Source of the DNA: Lolium rigidum
Taxonomy: Eukaryota; Streptophyta; Magnoliopsida; Poales; Poaceae
Direction of reading: 5' to 3'
Assembly: GCF_022539505.1 (NCBI RefSeq)
Contig: NC_061508.1
Location: 266,730,736-266,794,735, forward strand
Length of the DNA stretch: 64,000 bases
The translations under genes were made by a program, and so were the position numbers. Positions within the stretch are counted from its first letter, which is position 1; every line of letters begins with the position of its first letter. Below, piece after piece: positions 9,208-20,024 of this stretch. A model generated the notes under the pieces. The model had not been told where the DNA came from. It searched no databases and saw nothing but the letters and a program-made list of their open reading frames with translations.

Positions 9208-9896
9208 CCAGCTTGAACATCATGTACCTGGAGACTCTAGAGCGGATGAACCTCACCAAGGAACAGCTCAAACACAGCACAACCGAGTTTCATGGCGTGG
9301 TTCCGGGTAAGAAGGCGAATTCTCTCGGCAGCATCACACTTCCCGTGGCCGTCGGCGATGTTCACAATTTCCGCGAAGAGAGGATCACGTTTGAAGTTGT
9401 GCCCTTCAAGAGCTCCTACCACGTCATCTTCGGCAGGCCTACCTACCACAAGTTCCACGCGAGAGCGTGCTACATCTACAACAAGCTCAAGATTCGGGGC
9501 CCTAACGGTATGATTACCGTATCCGGAGACTACAAGAAGGCTCATGAATGCGAGTTAGGCGAAGCCGCCTTCGCAGAGTCTGTGATATCTGGAGAGGAGC
9601 TGCAAGGCTACAGAGCCGTGGTGGATCCGACTGAGATGCGAGACCACCAAGAAGCGGATCTCCGAACGGAAGACCTCCTTCAAGGCCGCGATAGAAACCA
9701 AGAAGCACGACCTCATCGTAGGCGACCCTTCCAAGCAGGTTTCGGCCGGAGCCAACATGGACCCCAAATAGGAAGACGCGCTCGTCGAGTTCCTCCGCGC
9801 TAACATGGATATCTTCGCATGGCAACCTTCCGACATGTCCGGAGTACCTAGAGAACTCGCCGAGCACTACCTCAACATAAATCCGGGGCTAAACCG
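9208..9896 (+). pseudogene. Element A protease (rest) and protease-RT linker, broken
   Basis: Resuming after N1, the frame gives SLNIMYLETLERM, the continuation of the retropepsin active site, then ITFEVVPFKSSYHVIFGRP, the flap and ILGRP-like region of the protease. Translation then leaves the frame near 9640. The linker reads on in another frame up to an in-frame TAG (9767-9769), continues to an acidic IFAWQPSDMSGVP segment typical of the start of RT in Tat elements, and needs a further shift near 9887 to meet the RT frame. At least three lesions therefore separate protease from RT. Confidence 0.8.
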
Positions 9897-12797
9897 GTGA
9901 AGCAAGCTATGCGACGCTTTGGAGATAAGAAGCGCCGCGCCATAGGAATGGAACTAGCTAAGTTACTAGAGGCAGGTTTTGTAATAGAAGTTATCCACAC
10001 TGATTGGGTCGGAAATCCCGTCCTTGTACCCAAAAAGAACACTGAAATACTAAGAATGTGCATCGATTACTCCGGCTTGAACAAACATTGTCCGAAGGAT
10101 CCGTTCCCCTTGCCGCGCATTGAACAAGTCATTGATTCGACGGCGGGGGCGGAACTTTTGTGTTTTCTTGATGCGTATTCCGGGTATCATCATATTCGGA
10201 TGAAGGAGTCTGACCAAAAGGCGACTTCGTTCATCACCCCCTTCGGCACTTACTGCTATGTCACCATGCCCTTTGGTTTGAAAAATGCAGGTGCCACCTA
10301 CCAACGTACGATGCAGCGGTGCCTGAAGGACCAAATCGGCCGGAACGTGCACGCTTACGTCGACGACATCGCGGTCATGACCCGGAAAGGATCCGACTTG
10401 ATTAGCGACCTCACAGAAACCTTCGACAATCTCCGCAGGTACAAGATGATGTTGAATCCGCTGAAGTGCGTCTTTGGCGTGCCAGCCGGAAAACTCCTTG
10501 GCTTCATAGTCTCTCACAGAGGCATTGAGGTTAACCCGGAAAAAATCAAGGCAATACTGTGTATCAAACGGCCAACTTGTCTCAAAGAGGTCCAACGACT
10601 AACTGGTTGCGTCGCAGCAATCAGAAGGTTCGTCAGTCGTCTTGGCGAGAAGGCGCTACCTCTGTACAAGCTGCTGAAGAAGACAGACAAATTCGTCTGG
10701 GACGACGCAGCTGACGCAGCTCTTCGGGGGTTGAAGGAAATACTCACCTCCCCACCTATCTTGGCAGCCCCAGCAGAGTCAGAGCCAATGCTCCTTTACC
10801 TGGCAGCTACCAACAAAGTTATCAGTCTCGTCATCGTGGTGGAGCGAAAGGAAGAAGGTCATGAATATGACGTCCAAAGACCAGTCTATTACATTAGCGA
10901 GGTACTGATGGAGTCAAAGCAAAGATACCCTCACTTTCAGAAGCTAGCTTACGGAGTGTTCCTAGGCAGCCGGAAGCTGAGACATTACTTCCAAGAGCAC
11001 CCAGTAACAGTTGTGAGTAAGGCTCCGCTGTCAACGATTCTCAACAACGCTGACGCAACAGGGCGTACGGCTAAATGGGGCATCGAGTTATCCGCCTTCG
11101 ACATCACTTACAAGCCTGGGACTGCGGTTAAATCCCAAGTCTTGGTAGATTTCGTCGCAGATTGGATAGAAGCTCCGGATGCAAGTCTGGAGCCGGAACC
11201 AGAAACATGGGTCATGCACTTCGATGGATCCAAGCAGCATCAAGGCTCAGGAGCCGGAGTCACCCTGAAGTCCCCTACCGGAGAAGAACTACAGTATGTT
11301 CTGCAGATCCACTTCGAAGCTACAAACAATATGGCGGAATACGAGGCTCTACTACACGGTTTGCGCATCGCTAAGGAAATCGGGATCAAACACATTATAT
11401 GCTGTGGAGATTCCGACCTAATGGCACAACAAGTAGCCGGAACCTGGAACGCCAGAAACTCCGTCATGGCGGCCTACGGAGACGAAGTTGACGAGATCGC
11501 CAAGTGCTTCCTCGGATACGAAGTCAAGTACGTCAGGAGAGACGATAACGCAGCGGCAGACATGCTATCCAAGCTCGGATCCGACAGGAAGCAAATTCCG
11601 ACTGGCATCTTCCTGGAGCACCTACGGATACCCTCAGTAAAGGGCGCTAACCCGGAAAATCCAGAGGTGGCAGTATCTCCGACAAAGGAAGTGATGGTTA
11701 TCATTCCGGCTTGGACCCAGCCTTTCCTGGATTATCTCATTGATCAGAAGTTGCCGGAGGACGAGGTCCTAGCACGACAGATCATCAGACGAGCAAGATC
11801 CTACACAATTGTTGATGGACAGCTCTACAAACGAAGTGCAACGGGAGTTTTCCTCAAATGCGTTTCCAGCCAAGATGGCATCGAAATACTCAGAGAGATC
11901 CACGCAGGGGATTGCGGGCATCACGCCACTCCCAGGTCCCTCGTTTCCAAAGCTTTCCGGCTAGGATTTTACTGGCTCACAGCTAAAGAAGATGCTGACA
12001 AGTTAGTAAAAACCTGCCGAGGTTGTCAGTACTATGCTACTCAACCAAATGCTCCAGCCCAAGAGCTGAAGACCATACCTATCACCTGGCCGTTTGCGGT
12101 CTGGGGGCTCGATATGGTTGGTAAGTTAAAAAGATCATCTCCTGGCGGTTTTGAATACCTCTTGGTCGCCGTTGACAAGTTCAGCAAATGGATCGAGGCT
12201 AAGCCAGTGAGAAAAGCCGACGGTGCTACGGCACTAAAATTCGTCTGTAGCCTCGTGATGAGATTCGGCATCCCACACAGCATAATCACAGATAATGGCA
12301 CAAACTTCGCTCAGGGAGAATTGAGGGATTATTGTGAGACAGTAGGGATTCGGCTGGACCTTGCATCTGTGGCTCATCCACAATCCAATGGTCAAGTTGA
12401 AAGGGCTAACGACCTAATATTATTAGGAATTAAGCCACGCCTTGAAGAACCGCTGCGACGAGCAGCTGGAGCTTGGGCTGACGAGTTGGAAGCTGTTTTG
12501 TGGAGTTTGCGAACTACCCCTAACAGGTCAACAGGGTTTACCCCATTTTTCCTGGTATACGGATCCGAAGCCGTGCTTCCCTCCGACATCATCCATGATT
12601 CGCCGCGAGTTTCCGCCTTCAACGAAGAAACAGCTGACGAGGCCAGACAGCTATCTGTAGATCTGATCGAGGAAGCCCGGAATTTAGGCGACCGGCGCTC
12701 CGCCATCTACCGGCAGAAACTCCGACGTTATCACGGTCGTCGAGTCCGAATCGCTCTTTCATGGCAGGAGACTCGGTCCTCCGCCTTCGGCAGGTGA
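9897..12797 (+). CDS. pol: Element A RT, RNase H, archaeal-type RNase H and integrase
   Basis: This 966-residue frame holds the replication enzymes. RT spans about 40-230 with CFLDAYSGYHHI, MPFGLKNAGATYQ and the catalytic YVDD at 154-157. The first RNase H (about 295-425) has LYLAATNKVISLV where active enzymes have an Asp, so it looks inactive, as is usual in Tat elements. The second, archaeal-type RNase H (about 437-560) has its acidic residues: FDGS (Asp443), AEYEAL, GDSDL and NAAAD. Integrase follows with an HHCC-type zinc region (HAGDCGHH, CRGC) and the D,D35E triad at Asp739, Asp799 and Glu835. The frame ends early in the integrase C-terminus through a frameshift near 12740-12797. The ATG at 9897 is only the first in this frame; the real protein began upstream with gag-pol. 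Confidence 0.92.
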   Translation: MKQAMRRFGDKKRRAIGMELAKLLEAGFVIEVIHTDWVGNPVLVPKKNTEILRMCIDYSGLNKHCPKDPFPLPRIEQVIDSTAGAELLCFLDAYSGYHHIRMKESDQKATSFITPFGTYCYVTMPFGLKNAGATYQRTMQRCLKDQIGRNVHAYVDDIAVMTRKGSDLISDLTETFDNLRRYKMMLNPLKCVFGVPAGKLLGFIVSHRGIEVNPEKIKAILCIKRPTCLKEVQRLTGCVAAIRRFVSRLGEKALPLYKLLKKTDKFVWDDAADAALRGLKEILTSPPILAAPAESEPMLLYLAATNKVISLVIVVERKEEGHEYDVQRPVYYISEVLMESKQRYPHFQKLAYGVFLGSRKLRHYFQEHPVTVVSKAPLSTILNNADATGRTAKWGIELSAFDITYKPGTAVKSQVLVDFVADWIEAPDASLEPEPETWVMHFDGSKQHQGSGAGVTLKSPTGEELQYVLQIHFEATNNMAEYEALLHGLRIAKEIGIKHIICCGDSDLMAQQVAGTWNARNSVMAAYGDEVDEIAKCFLGYEVKYVRRDDNAAADMLSKLGSDRKQIPTGIFLEHLRIPSVKGANPENPEVAVSPTKEVMVIIPAWTQPFLDYLIDQKLPEDEVLARQIIRRARSYTIVDGQLYKRSATGVFLKCVSSQDGIEILREIHAGDCGHHATPRSLVSKAFRLGFYWLTAKEDADKLVKTCRGCQYYATQPNAPAQELKTIPITWPFAVWGLDMVGKLKRSSPGGFEYLLVAVDKFSKWIEAKPVRKADGATALKFVCSLVMRFGIPHSIITDNGTNFAQGELRDYCETVGIRLDLASVAHPQSNGQVERANDLILLGIKPRLEEPLRRAAGAWADELEAVLWSLRTTPNRSTGFTPFFLVYGSEAVLPSDIIHDSPRVSAFNEETADEARQLSVDLIEEARNLGDRRSAIYRQKLRRYHGRRVRIALSWQETRSSAFGR

Positions 12798-13007
12798 AAG
12801 ACCATAAGCTGCCAGTCTCCTTGGGAAGGACCCTTCGTCGTTAGCAAAGTGCTTCATAACGGATCGTACTACCTTGTTGATTTCCGAGAGCTGAAGGATA
12901 GACCTGCTAATTGGCACCGGAAACGCAAGCGTGAGGATCCGGATGACATCTACGACGAGACAGATGGCCCCTGGAATATCGCACAGCTACGTCCTTTCTA
13001 CACTTAG
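12798..13007 (+). pseudogene. Element A integrase C-terminal tail, out of frame
   Basis: In another frame the sequence encodes SPWEGPFVVSKVLHNGSYYL and then WNIAQLRPFYT before TAG at 13005-13007. This is the usual C-terminal end of gypsy integrase in this lineage. At least one frameshift separates it from the main frame. Confidence 0.75.
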
Positions 13008-13584
13008 CGTATTTTTCCGAGTTACAAACTCTGTAATAGTTACACATGATCAATGAAATAAAGCTTATGGTTCACTCTTTGAGTCTTTTACCTCCTTTAC
13101 TTGTTCATTTTAGATCGTGTATGTTTTTTCCGACTAAAACCGCAGAGCTGGATGTTTCCGCCTAGGCGTGTATGAAAGTTGTGATTTCTCAAAATCGTCC
13201 TTTAGGACGTAAGCTTAAGTTTTCTGATTAAATTGTTATCCGTTGCGAACTCGTGGATTCCTAGTAGCGATTTCCGGCACCTATGCTTGGGGGCTTGTTT
13301 CCGCGGTTATTGACGGACTGCCATTGGGTTTCGTCGCCGCTGGCGAGTGTTTCCGGCTACGGTCTTCCGGCTCGCGGAACGTCAAGCGGGCGAGCCAGAA
13401 AACAACGAAGTCAGCACTTGCTTTTCAACACAAAAACGAAACATGCATATAATATTAAACGGATAGCAGGATAAGTGTTCTCCGCCCGCGCATAACATGT
13501 CTTCGTCCCTACCTACTTAAAAATTTAAGTTATTCATTACAAACCCACTCCGGGGTCAAAAGTGATGCATCGATTCTCATTGTT
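13008..13584. other. Non-coding stretch between integrase end and antisense gene
   Basis: About 580 bp lie between two converging genes, the sense pol (ending 13007) and the antisense gene (stop at 13585). An AATAAA-like GAAATAAAGC at 13056-13065 could serve the sense transcript. I see no further gene. Confidence 0.5.
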
Positions 13585-16500
13585 TCACAGGTTCTCAGAG
13601 GACTGCTCTTCGTCAGAAGCTATGTACGCGGAGCCATCATCCGAGCCACCACCTGAGCCGCCGTCATCAAAGTCGGAGCCTTCCTCGTCACGGTCAGCAC
13701 TTGACCCAGAGCCTTCCTCATCGTCCTCCTCGGCAGCTTCTTCTTCCTCCTCCTCCGGGTCGGAAAAGCCTTTGGGAAGATCATATTTGTTGTACCAAAA
13801 CGAGTGGTTAACTCGACCAGCAAAAAGGCGATCAAATCCCATGGCCTCCGAGAGGAGATGTCTCATAACGGTATCCTTGGGGACTCCGCGTGCGACATCG
13901 GTAAATCTCATGGCGGGGAAGTGCGCCTTGCAGGTGGCCAGCACGAGGGCAGCGACTCCGCTAGATGAAGATTCCTGCCAATCCTTGATAAGCTCCGGCA
14001 CGTTCCGCATGAGTTTCGTCATGCGGTCAATCACAGTTGTCTTGGCTCTCTTCAGGTTGAGGGACTTGGTGATTCCGCGACATGCTTCGACGAGATCATC
14101 CATTGAGGTCCACGCTTCATCATATGCCTCAGTCCTTTTGAGGGTTGAATCTTTGGTCCACTCAAAGCCTAGGCTTGCTGCAAAGTAAAAAGGATCAGTT
14201 TCTTCCGCGGACAGAGAAAATTTTGAGGAAGCCGGAGTCAAGACAATAACAAAAAGGGTCCTTACGGAAGATCAACTTGTCAATTGCTTCCGCCTCTGCC
14301 TCCTGGCTCTTGTTCTTGGCCGCCAGGGTGGTCACCCTTTGATGGCTCTTCTTAAGTTTGTCAGCCAGTTCCGCCATCTCGCGGGCATGTTTCTCGGAGA
14401 GCTCCTTCTTTTCTTTAGTTTCCTTCTCGGAGGACTCTTTCAAGAAGTTCTTCAGAGTTTCATTCTCCGCCTCCAATACTTGGATCTTGGCGGATAAGAC
14501 ATCGATGGTGGGACGCTTGTCAGTTTCTTCTGAGAACAGAACATCACACAAGTTATGTACTATGGTGGTTCACACAGTACAAATTTAGGCAACCCGGATT
14601 TCTCACCCTTTAATCGGATCTCCAGGCGGAGCACAGCTTGACGACTATTCTCAGCAGTCTGGCGCATCCCTTCTATTTCCGTCATCTGCTCCAGCACATG
14701 GACGCGCAGATCTTCGTGCAGCTTCCGCGTGCTCTGAAACGTAGAGAGGATTTAGCCGGAAATTCAAAATTCTGGGGGCTGGCGAGGAGTTTAAAGTTCT
14801 GGATTGAGAAAATTTCAAATTTCCGTCTAAGACTAATGTTGAGAGAAGCATCGGCTAACACATGTTACACGGAAAAATGTTTAAACCAATGCTTGGGGGC
14901 TAGTGTTACCTGGCGCACCTCCTTATGCTTAGCAAAAAAGACCTTGAGTTCACTCTCAAGGTCGGAGAGCTCCTTCATCTCCGTATCCGCAGGCCCCCAT
15001 ACTTTCTCCATCATGGCTGAAATTTCCGCGTGACGTTGAGAAAGGGGGAGCTTCTGCAGTGACGGAGTTTGGGATGCGCCAGTGGCATGGATCAGCTGCA
15101 CTTTCTGCTCGTACTGCTCGGCCGTTGGCTCGGCGGAAGCAGCGATAGGTTGCTCAGGCGGAGGAGCAGATGAGGAGGCACCCTTGCCGGAATCGCCTTG
15201 CGTAGTATCGGCGGCCGGATCTTCAGGGATGTCATCAACGTTGATGACGTCTTTAGGATCCGGCTTGGCGGTTGAAGCAGCCTTGGGTGGAACTCCGACT
15301 TCTGGTGTGACTGGTATTGAAGCCGGAGATGGCTTAGTCTTCTTCTTGGGGGCTTTAGGGGCCTTGGGGGGCTGGTTTTCGGAGCTTCTGTTGCGAAAAG
15401 AAAAGAGCATTACGATTAAGTGTGTGATGATTCACGATAGCGGGAGAATTTTCCTTCGAAGACTTTGCACTTACCCGGAAGGCCTGAAGAATTGCTGGAT
15501 GTCCGTTTGGGATCGGTTGCTGGTATCAATGAGCTTAAGGCGCTTTTTCTCCGCTTCCGCCTTACGAGTGGCCGGGATGCTGAGCACGTCGCGGGCACGT
15601 TTGGCCGAAGGGCTGGAGGGGGCAGCCCTTTTCCTCTTAGCAGGGCGCGGAGCCTCGTGAGTTTCCGCCTCTGATGCAGCTTCCGGATCAGTGTTGCCGG
15701 TGGAAGGAACCCGGAGAAGAGTTCCGAGTTCACTTTCTTCAAGCGCCTCGAGCTAATGCATAGAGTTAAACACTTAGACAAAAAGTTTTGATGCGAAGAA
15801 ACACAATGGGCTAAAGTCAAGGCGACATACCGCGGTTCCGGAGCCATTCATGTGAATGTCTTTGTTACACACGTGAACGTGAAGTTCACGCGGAATCTTG
15901 ATGAGGACCCGGATCCTCTTGTCGATGGCATCGGCGAAAAGATTGTCTTTTGTGGCGCGCATTGGGTCGTCCCGCCCTGTGTACTGGAACATCAGCTGGT
16001 CCCTGTGTTGGAGCGGATGGATCCGCTTGGTGAACCAGGAAAGGGTCAAGTCCTTCCCTGTCAGCCCCTCTTCCGTCAGCTTGTAGATCCGCCTGACGGC
16101 GCGTGTGAGCTGGGGCGAGTCGGAGAGGTGGGGGCAGTGTGACCATGCCGGAAGCTCGGTGGCGGGGCAGTTTTTGAATGGCGGCAATTTCCTTGTGCTC
16201 GCTGGGTCGGAGACGTCCTTTAAGTAGAAGAAGCCCCCAGACCAGTACCGCGCGGATTCGTGGCGGTCGGTGTGGGGGTAGACGCGGCCTGGGCGGATCA
16301 TGAAGGTGATGGATCCGCATGTTGCTAGCTCGGTGGACTGCCGGATCCTCTCCTTCTTGACAGTGAAGTAATATTGGAACAGGGAGAGCTCGGGAGTTAC
16401 CCGGAGATGGCCCTCGCAGAGGGTGACATGATTGCTGATCGCAAGCACGCTGTTCGGAGAAATGTTATGGGGCTGGAGCCCATAGACCTTCAGGATTTCC

Positions 16501-16919
16501 AGGAAGAAGTCCGAAGGCGGAAATGAAAAGCCCCGCTCCACCAGTGCTTTCGTCAGCACCATCTCGTTGTCCTCCGGAGCTGGAGCTAAAGCATTTGGAA
16601 CTGACCTCCAGCTTCCGGGTTGCAGGAAGCCCTCCGCCTCGAGGTTCTTCAGCTCCATCTCAGTGGTGGTACAGGGCCACCATTTTCCCTTGGCTTCAGA
16701 GTCTCGTTGACGAGCCTTCGATTTTTTGGCGACTTCTTCCGCCTTGTGCTCCGCCTGATCCGCCCCGGAGGTTTTTTCCGGGTTAGCAGAAGTCCCTTCA
16801 GCCTCTTTGCCGGAATCCTTTGAAGGATCCAGCCTGATTGGGACGAAGGGTGGAGGGGCGGAGGAGATTGGGGTTGCCAGGATTGGTTCAGAGGTTGGAG
16901 GCAGAGTCGTTGAAGACAT
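13585..16919 (-). CDS. Element A antisense accessory gene, six exons, PF04195-like
   Basis: Six exons join in one frame with GT-AG introns: 16919-15831, 15752-15475, 15387-14910, 14733-14607, 14529-14266 and 14177-13585. The total is 2829 nt, 942 residues, without a stop. Exon 1 (residues 1-363) resembles the domain called putative gypsy type transposon (PF04195), with ERGFSFPPSDFFLEILKVYG and SPNSVLAISNHVTLCEGHL. Exon 2 is basic (KRKR and KRAR at about 402-417, a likely bipartite nuclear signal) and ends with QTDIQQFF (445-452), which fits the PCNA-interaction consensus. Exon 3 is Pro/Ser/acidic; exons 4-5 are charged and heptad-like, probably coiled coil; exon 6 is helical with an acidic tail. 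The start at 16919 was chosen over an in-frame ATG at 16949. Tat elements are known to carry antisense ORFs of unclear function here. The frame is intact while the sense pol is broken. Confidence 0.8.
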
Positions 16920-17240
16920 CTGAAGAAAAAAAAATGTTGGCGGAAACATTCCTTAGTCGGATCCAGCGTCGTCAACCTAATGATCATCCCTACCGACTAC
17001 GGCGCGAAAGCGAAGCTCGAGAATTTACCGTGATGGAGTCCGCGGTGGCCGGAGTCGTCGGCGACGAGGTTTCGGCGCGGTGGCTCGCTGAAGTTAAGAA
17101 CATGACGAACTCCGTGCGGCGGTGAAGCAGCTCCGGCGAAACTCCGGCGAGATTCCGGCACGGCGGAGAGAAAGCTCGGGGCGGCGCTTCGCAGAGAGGT
17201 AGAAAGGGGGGTGAATGAGGGTTAAGGGGTCGACGGCGGA

Positions 17241-17248
17241 TATTTATA
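17241..17248 (-). promoter_or_regulatory. TATA box for the element A antisense gene
   Basis: On the minus strand the sequence is CCTATAAATATCC, a consensus TATAAATA box, with a C-rich presumed leader downstream and about 320 bp to the ATG at 16919. It lies outside the LTR, so the antisense gene would have its own promoter. An upstream ATG near 17102 opens a short frame to 16990 and could modulate translation. Confidence 0.6.
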
Positions 17249-17655
17249 GGCCGGAGGGACGAGATTCGTGCTCCGCATCCTGTGATCGGAACGCAAGCGT
17301 CGCACCGTTGGATGCGTGACACGTGTCCCAAACCCTAGATGGTAAAAATGGCTAAAGATAAGTTACCGCACAAATCGCGCGAAAATGGCGCCAGAATTGG
17401 CGGAACCGTTTGAGTCTGTTAAAGATTCCGGGTAAAGGCGCGAAGATAAGTAATCCCCATTCGCAAGAAGGGGAGTAACCCGGAGACATGTTCGAAACTG
17501 TCGATGGATGAAGTCCCGCGGGATGGGGGATTTTCTGACTAAAGGTTGGGAAAGAAGAAAATGTGAAGTTGGAGTTCTTCAAATTTCTCCGCGTTACCAA
17601 CGATGCCGGAAACATAAGGTGCAAGCATGGCGGAAACTGCAGGCGAAACTCGGAG
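17249..17655. other. Non-coding stretch between antisense promoter and 3' LTR of A
   Basis: About 400 bp without a supported gene. It would contain upstream promoter elements for the antisense gene. Confidence 0.4.
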
Positions 17656-17670
17656 AACTCTGGGGGCTAC
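17656..17670 (+). other. Element A polypurine tract
   Basis: AACTCTGGGGGCTAC directly precedes the 3' LTR. GGGGGCTAC is also the tract at the LTR edge of Tat element B (minus strand of 53401-53412). Confidence 0.75.
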
Positions 17671-18229
17671 TGTTGTGGGTATACTTCATGGGTGTACCAT
17701 CGACAGTGCCTAGATCCGGCAAGCCCGGGTGGCCCATAGATGGTGATGAGGCATGTGGCCCATCGGGCGGCCCAGTTGCTGTTGATCCTGGTGGAAGATG
17801 TCTGGCCCAGGAGCAGGGAGCCGGATCCGAACGACCTTTGGAGGAACCCGGATCCATGAAGGCCCAGTAAGGACCCGGATCCGGTACGACATAGATGGAA
17901 GGGTGGATCCTTGACGTACACGGCAAGATATTGTACCGTAGTTAGGCAAACCTGTAATCCGGCTAGGACTCTCCATGTAAACCCTAGATCCGTGCGCCTT
18001 TATAAGCCGGATCCTGGGAGCCCTAGAGGCACAACCACAACCATTGTAACAACGCACAAGCGCCCAGATAATTCCAGACAAGCAGCAGTAGGCCCTGTCC
18101 TCGTGCAGGTGTTCCGAAGCTGGGTAACTCGCGTACCACCGTCCCGTGTGCACTCCGCCCTATGGCCCCCACTTCTTCTCCCCCTCGTGAGGATCCCTCC
18201 TCCGAGGTACCGTCGAATAGGCAACGACA
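17671..18229 (+). repeat. Element A 3' LTR
   Basis: 559 bp from TGTTGTGGGT to ...GCAACGACA, with a TATAAG box at 18001-18006. Beyond 18229 the minus-strand reading frame of element C starts, so the right edge is well placed to within a base or two. The expected 5-bp duplication would be AGGTG (18230-18234), but the left copy is outside the window. Confidence 0.82.
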
Positions 18230-19114
18230 AGGTGCATCCTTCAAATTCACTTCGATCTTCTGACGAGACTCATTGACAATTTGTTGTGGTGACATAGGCT
18301 GTAAGTTAATTTTCTTTCCCTTGTACTCCAAGTTATATGTATTGGCTCGGCCATTGTGTTGCACAGAACGTTCATAGAGCCAAGGCCGACCCAATAGTAG
18401 GTGACAAACCGTCATAGGAACCACATCAAAGTCAATGCAATCCTTATACGGTCCAATCGCAAACTCAACACGCACCATGTGGTTTACCTTCATCTCACCA
18501 TTGTCGCTCAACCACTGAATATAATATGGATGCGGGTGCGGTAGGTACTTCAACTTCAGCTTGGTACATAACTCCTTGCTTGCTAAATTGCGGCAACTCC
18601 CGCCATCAATAATGACCTTGCAAGCCTTGTCAGGACCAACTAAAGCTTTGGTTTGGAACAAATTGCAGCGCTGAGTAGATGCACTAGGCAACACATTAAG
18701 AGCACGCTGCGACACAACAATGGTACGAGCATCAGAAGGATATGCATCTTCACCATCAGTGGCATAGTCATCATCGTCTGGAGCATTTGGATCAACATCA
18801 TCTCCAGTCTCATAATCATTGTCATCATTGATAATCATGACTTTGCGGTTAGGACAATCTCTCTTGAAGTGACCCTTGCCACCACATGTATGGCAAAGCA
18901 TATCGCGGTTGCACGCTGTAGACATGCTAGAACCACTCGTACTTGCAGCAGATTCGGACTTCTTTGCATTAGATACATTGGAGACCGGTTTGCTAGGCGG
19001 AGTAGAGTAAGGAGCGGAGCGCGTCAAAGGTGCCGGCGCTGTAGAGGGCGCACGGGGTGTAAAACGCCCAGCTCCCGTAGTACGTCCCTTAACCTTTGCT
19101 TCTTCAGCCAACTG
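18230..19114 (-). pseudogene. Element C nucleocapsid and protease, truncated by A
   Basis: On the minus strand this frame has a Pro/Ser/Thr-rich region, a perfect zinc knuckle CHTCGGKGHFKRDC (CX2CX4HX4C), an acidic Asp/Asn stretch, then retropepsin with VIIDGGSCRNLASKEL (active-site DGGS) and HLLLGRPWLY. It is cut after EVNLKDAP where the LTR of element A begins. It is in phase with the gag frame upstream across one TGA. Confidence 0.85.
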
Positions 19115-20024
19115 TCATTCAGCTTCTCTTGCATGATGTAACAATTGATTCATATTGGTGTAGGTGTAATGATGAACAATGCCTTTAACATCATACTTCA
19201 ATCCATTGAGAAAACGCTGCATTGTCATCTCTAGAGACTCACGGACACAACCACGCTGCATAAGCATCTCCATCTCCATGTAGTACTCATCAACAGTCTT
19301 CACACCTTGCCTCAATAATGTTAGCTTATCAAATATATTCCGCAAGTAATTTGTAGGCACAAAACGAGAAGTCATAACTTCCTTCATAGCACGCCATGTA
19401 CGGATAGGTTGTGCACCATCTTCGTCGCGGTTACGAACCAAAGAATCCCACCAACGCAATGCATAACCATCAAATTCGGAAGAAGCAAGCTTGATCTTCT
19501 TATCTTCGTAGTAGTTGGGATGTAAGCTCCATAACTTCTCAATCTTGAGCTCCCAAGTGAGATATTCTTCAACATCAGCTCCTCCTTCAAACTTGGGTAT
19601 GGAAAACTTGGGCTTACCCAATCCATCTTCTTCATCTTGTCCACGACCATTGCGGCCAAGTGGAACCCAACCACGAGGACGATGACCACGAGGCGCACCA
19701 CGAGCATTGTGTGCGTCATCTTCAAGTTCAGGATCTTCATCATCGTCTTGTTGTTGTTGTTGTGCAGTCAAATTCTCAATAGCGAGGCGCATATCTGCAA
19801 TATTGCACTGGATATCCGTCATTTGATCAGCCAGTCCAGTGACGGTTTCATTAGTAGCATCCAGCGTTTGTTTGATCTCGTCAACTCGTACCCTTAAGCT
19901 CATCATCCTTAGTGCGGAATTCACGTCGCATCTCATTACGAAGAGCTTCATACTCCCTCCATGTGATGATATCTGCCGAATTCTTGTTTTCCTGGTTAAC
20001 AATCTTATTATCACTAGCAGACAT
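19115..20024 (-). pseudogene. gag: Element C gag
   Basis: Retrotrans_gag domain with IPKFEGGADVEEYLTWELK, DGYALRWWDSLVRN, MTSRFVPTNY and FLNGLKYDVKG. A poly-Gln run (19754-19769) precedes it. The true start is probably ATG at 20024-20022, whose frame shifts near 19895 into the main frame. TGA at 19117-19115 then separates gag from the knuckle/protease frame in the same phase. The gag type with the TGGTATCAGA primer site fits a common grass gypsy lineage different from Tat and Athila. Confidence 0.82.

Larger units (their letters stand above)
1..18229 (+). mobile_element. Element A: Tat-lineage Ty3/gypsy retrotransposon (5' end outside window, split by N1)
   Basis: The order is gag, protease, RT, RNase H, second archaeal-type RNase H, integrase, antisense accessory gene, polypurine tract and 3' LTR. 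The double RNase H and the antisense gene between integrase and 3' LTR are known hallmarks of the Tat lineage (Grande and RIRE2 type elements of grasses). The 5' LTR and primer site lie before base 1. Element N1 (2082-9202) interrupts the protease. The sense genes carry stops and frameshifts, so this copy is not autonomous. It sits in the minus-strand gypsy element C, whose protease frame resumes at 18230. Confidence 0.9.
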
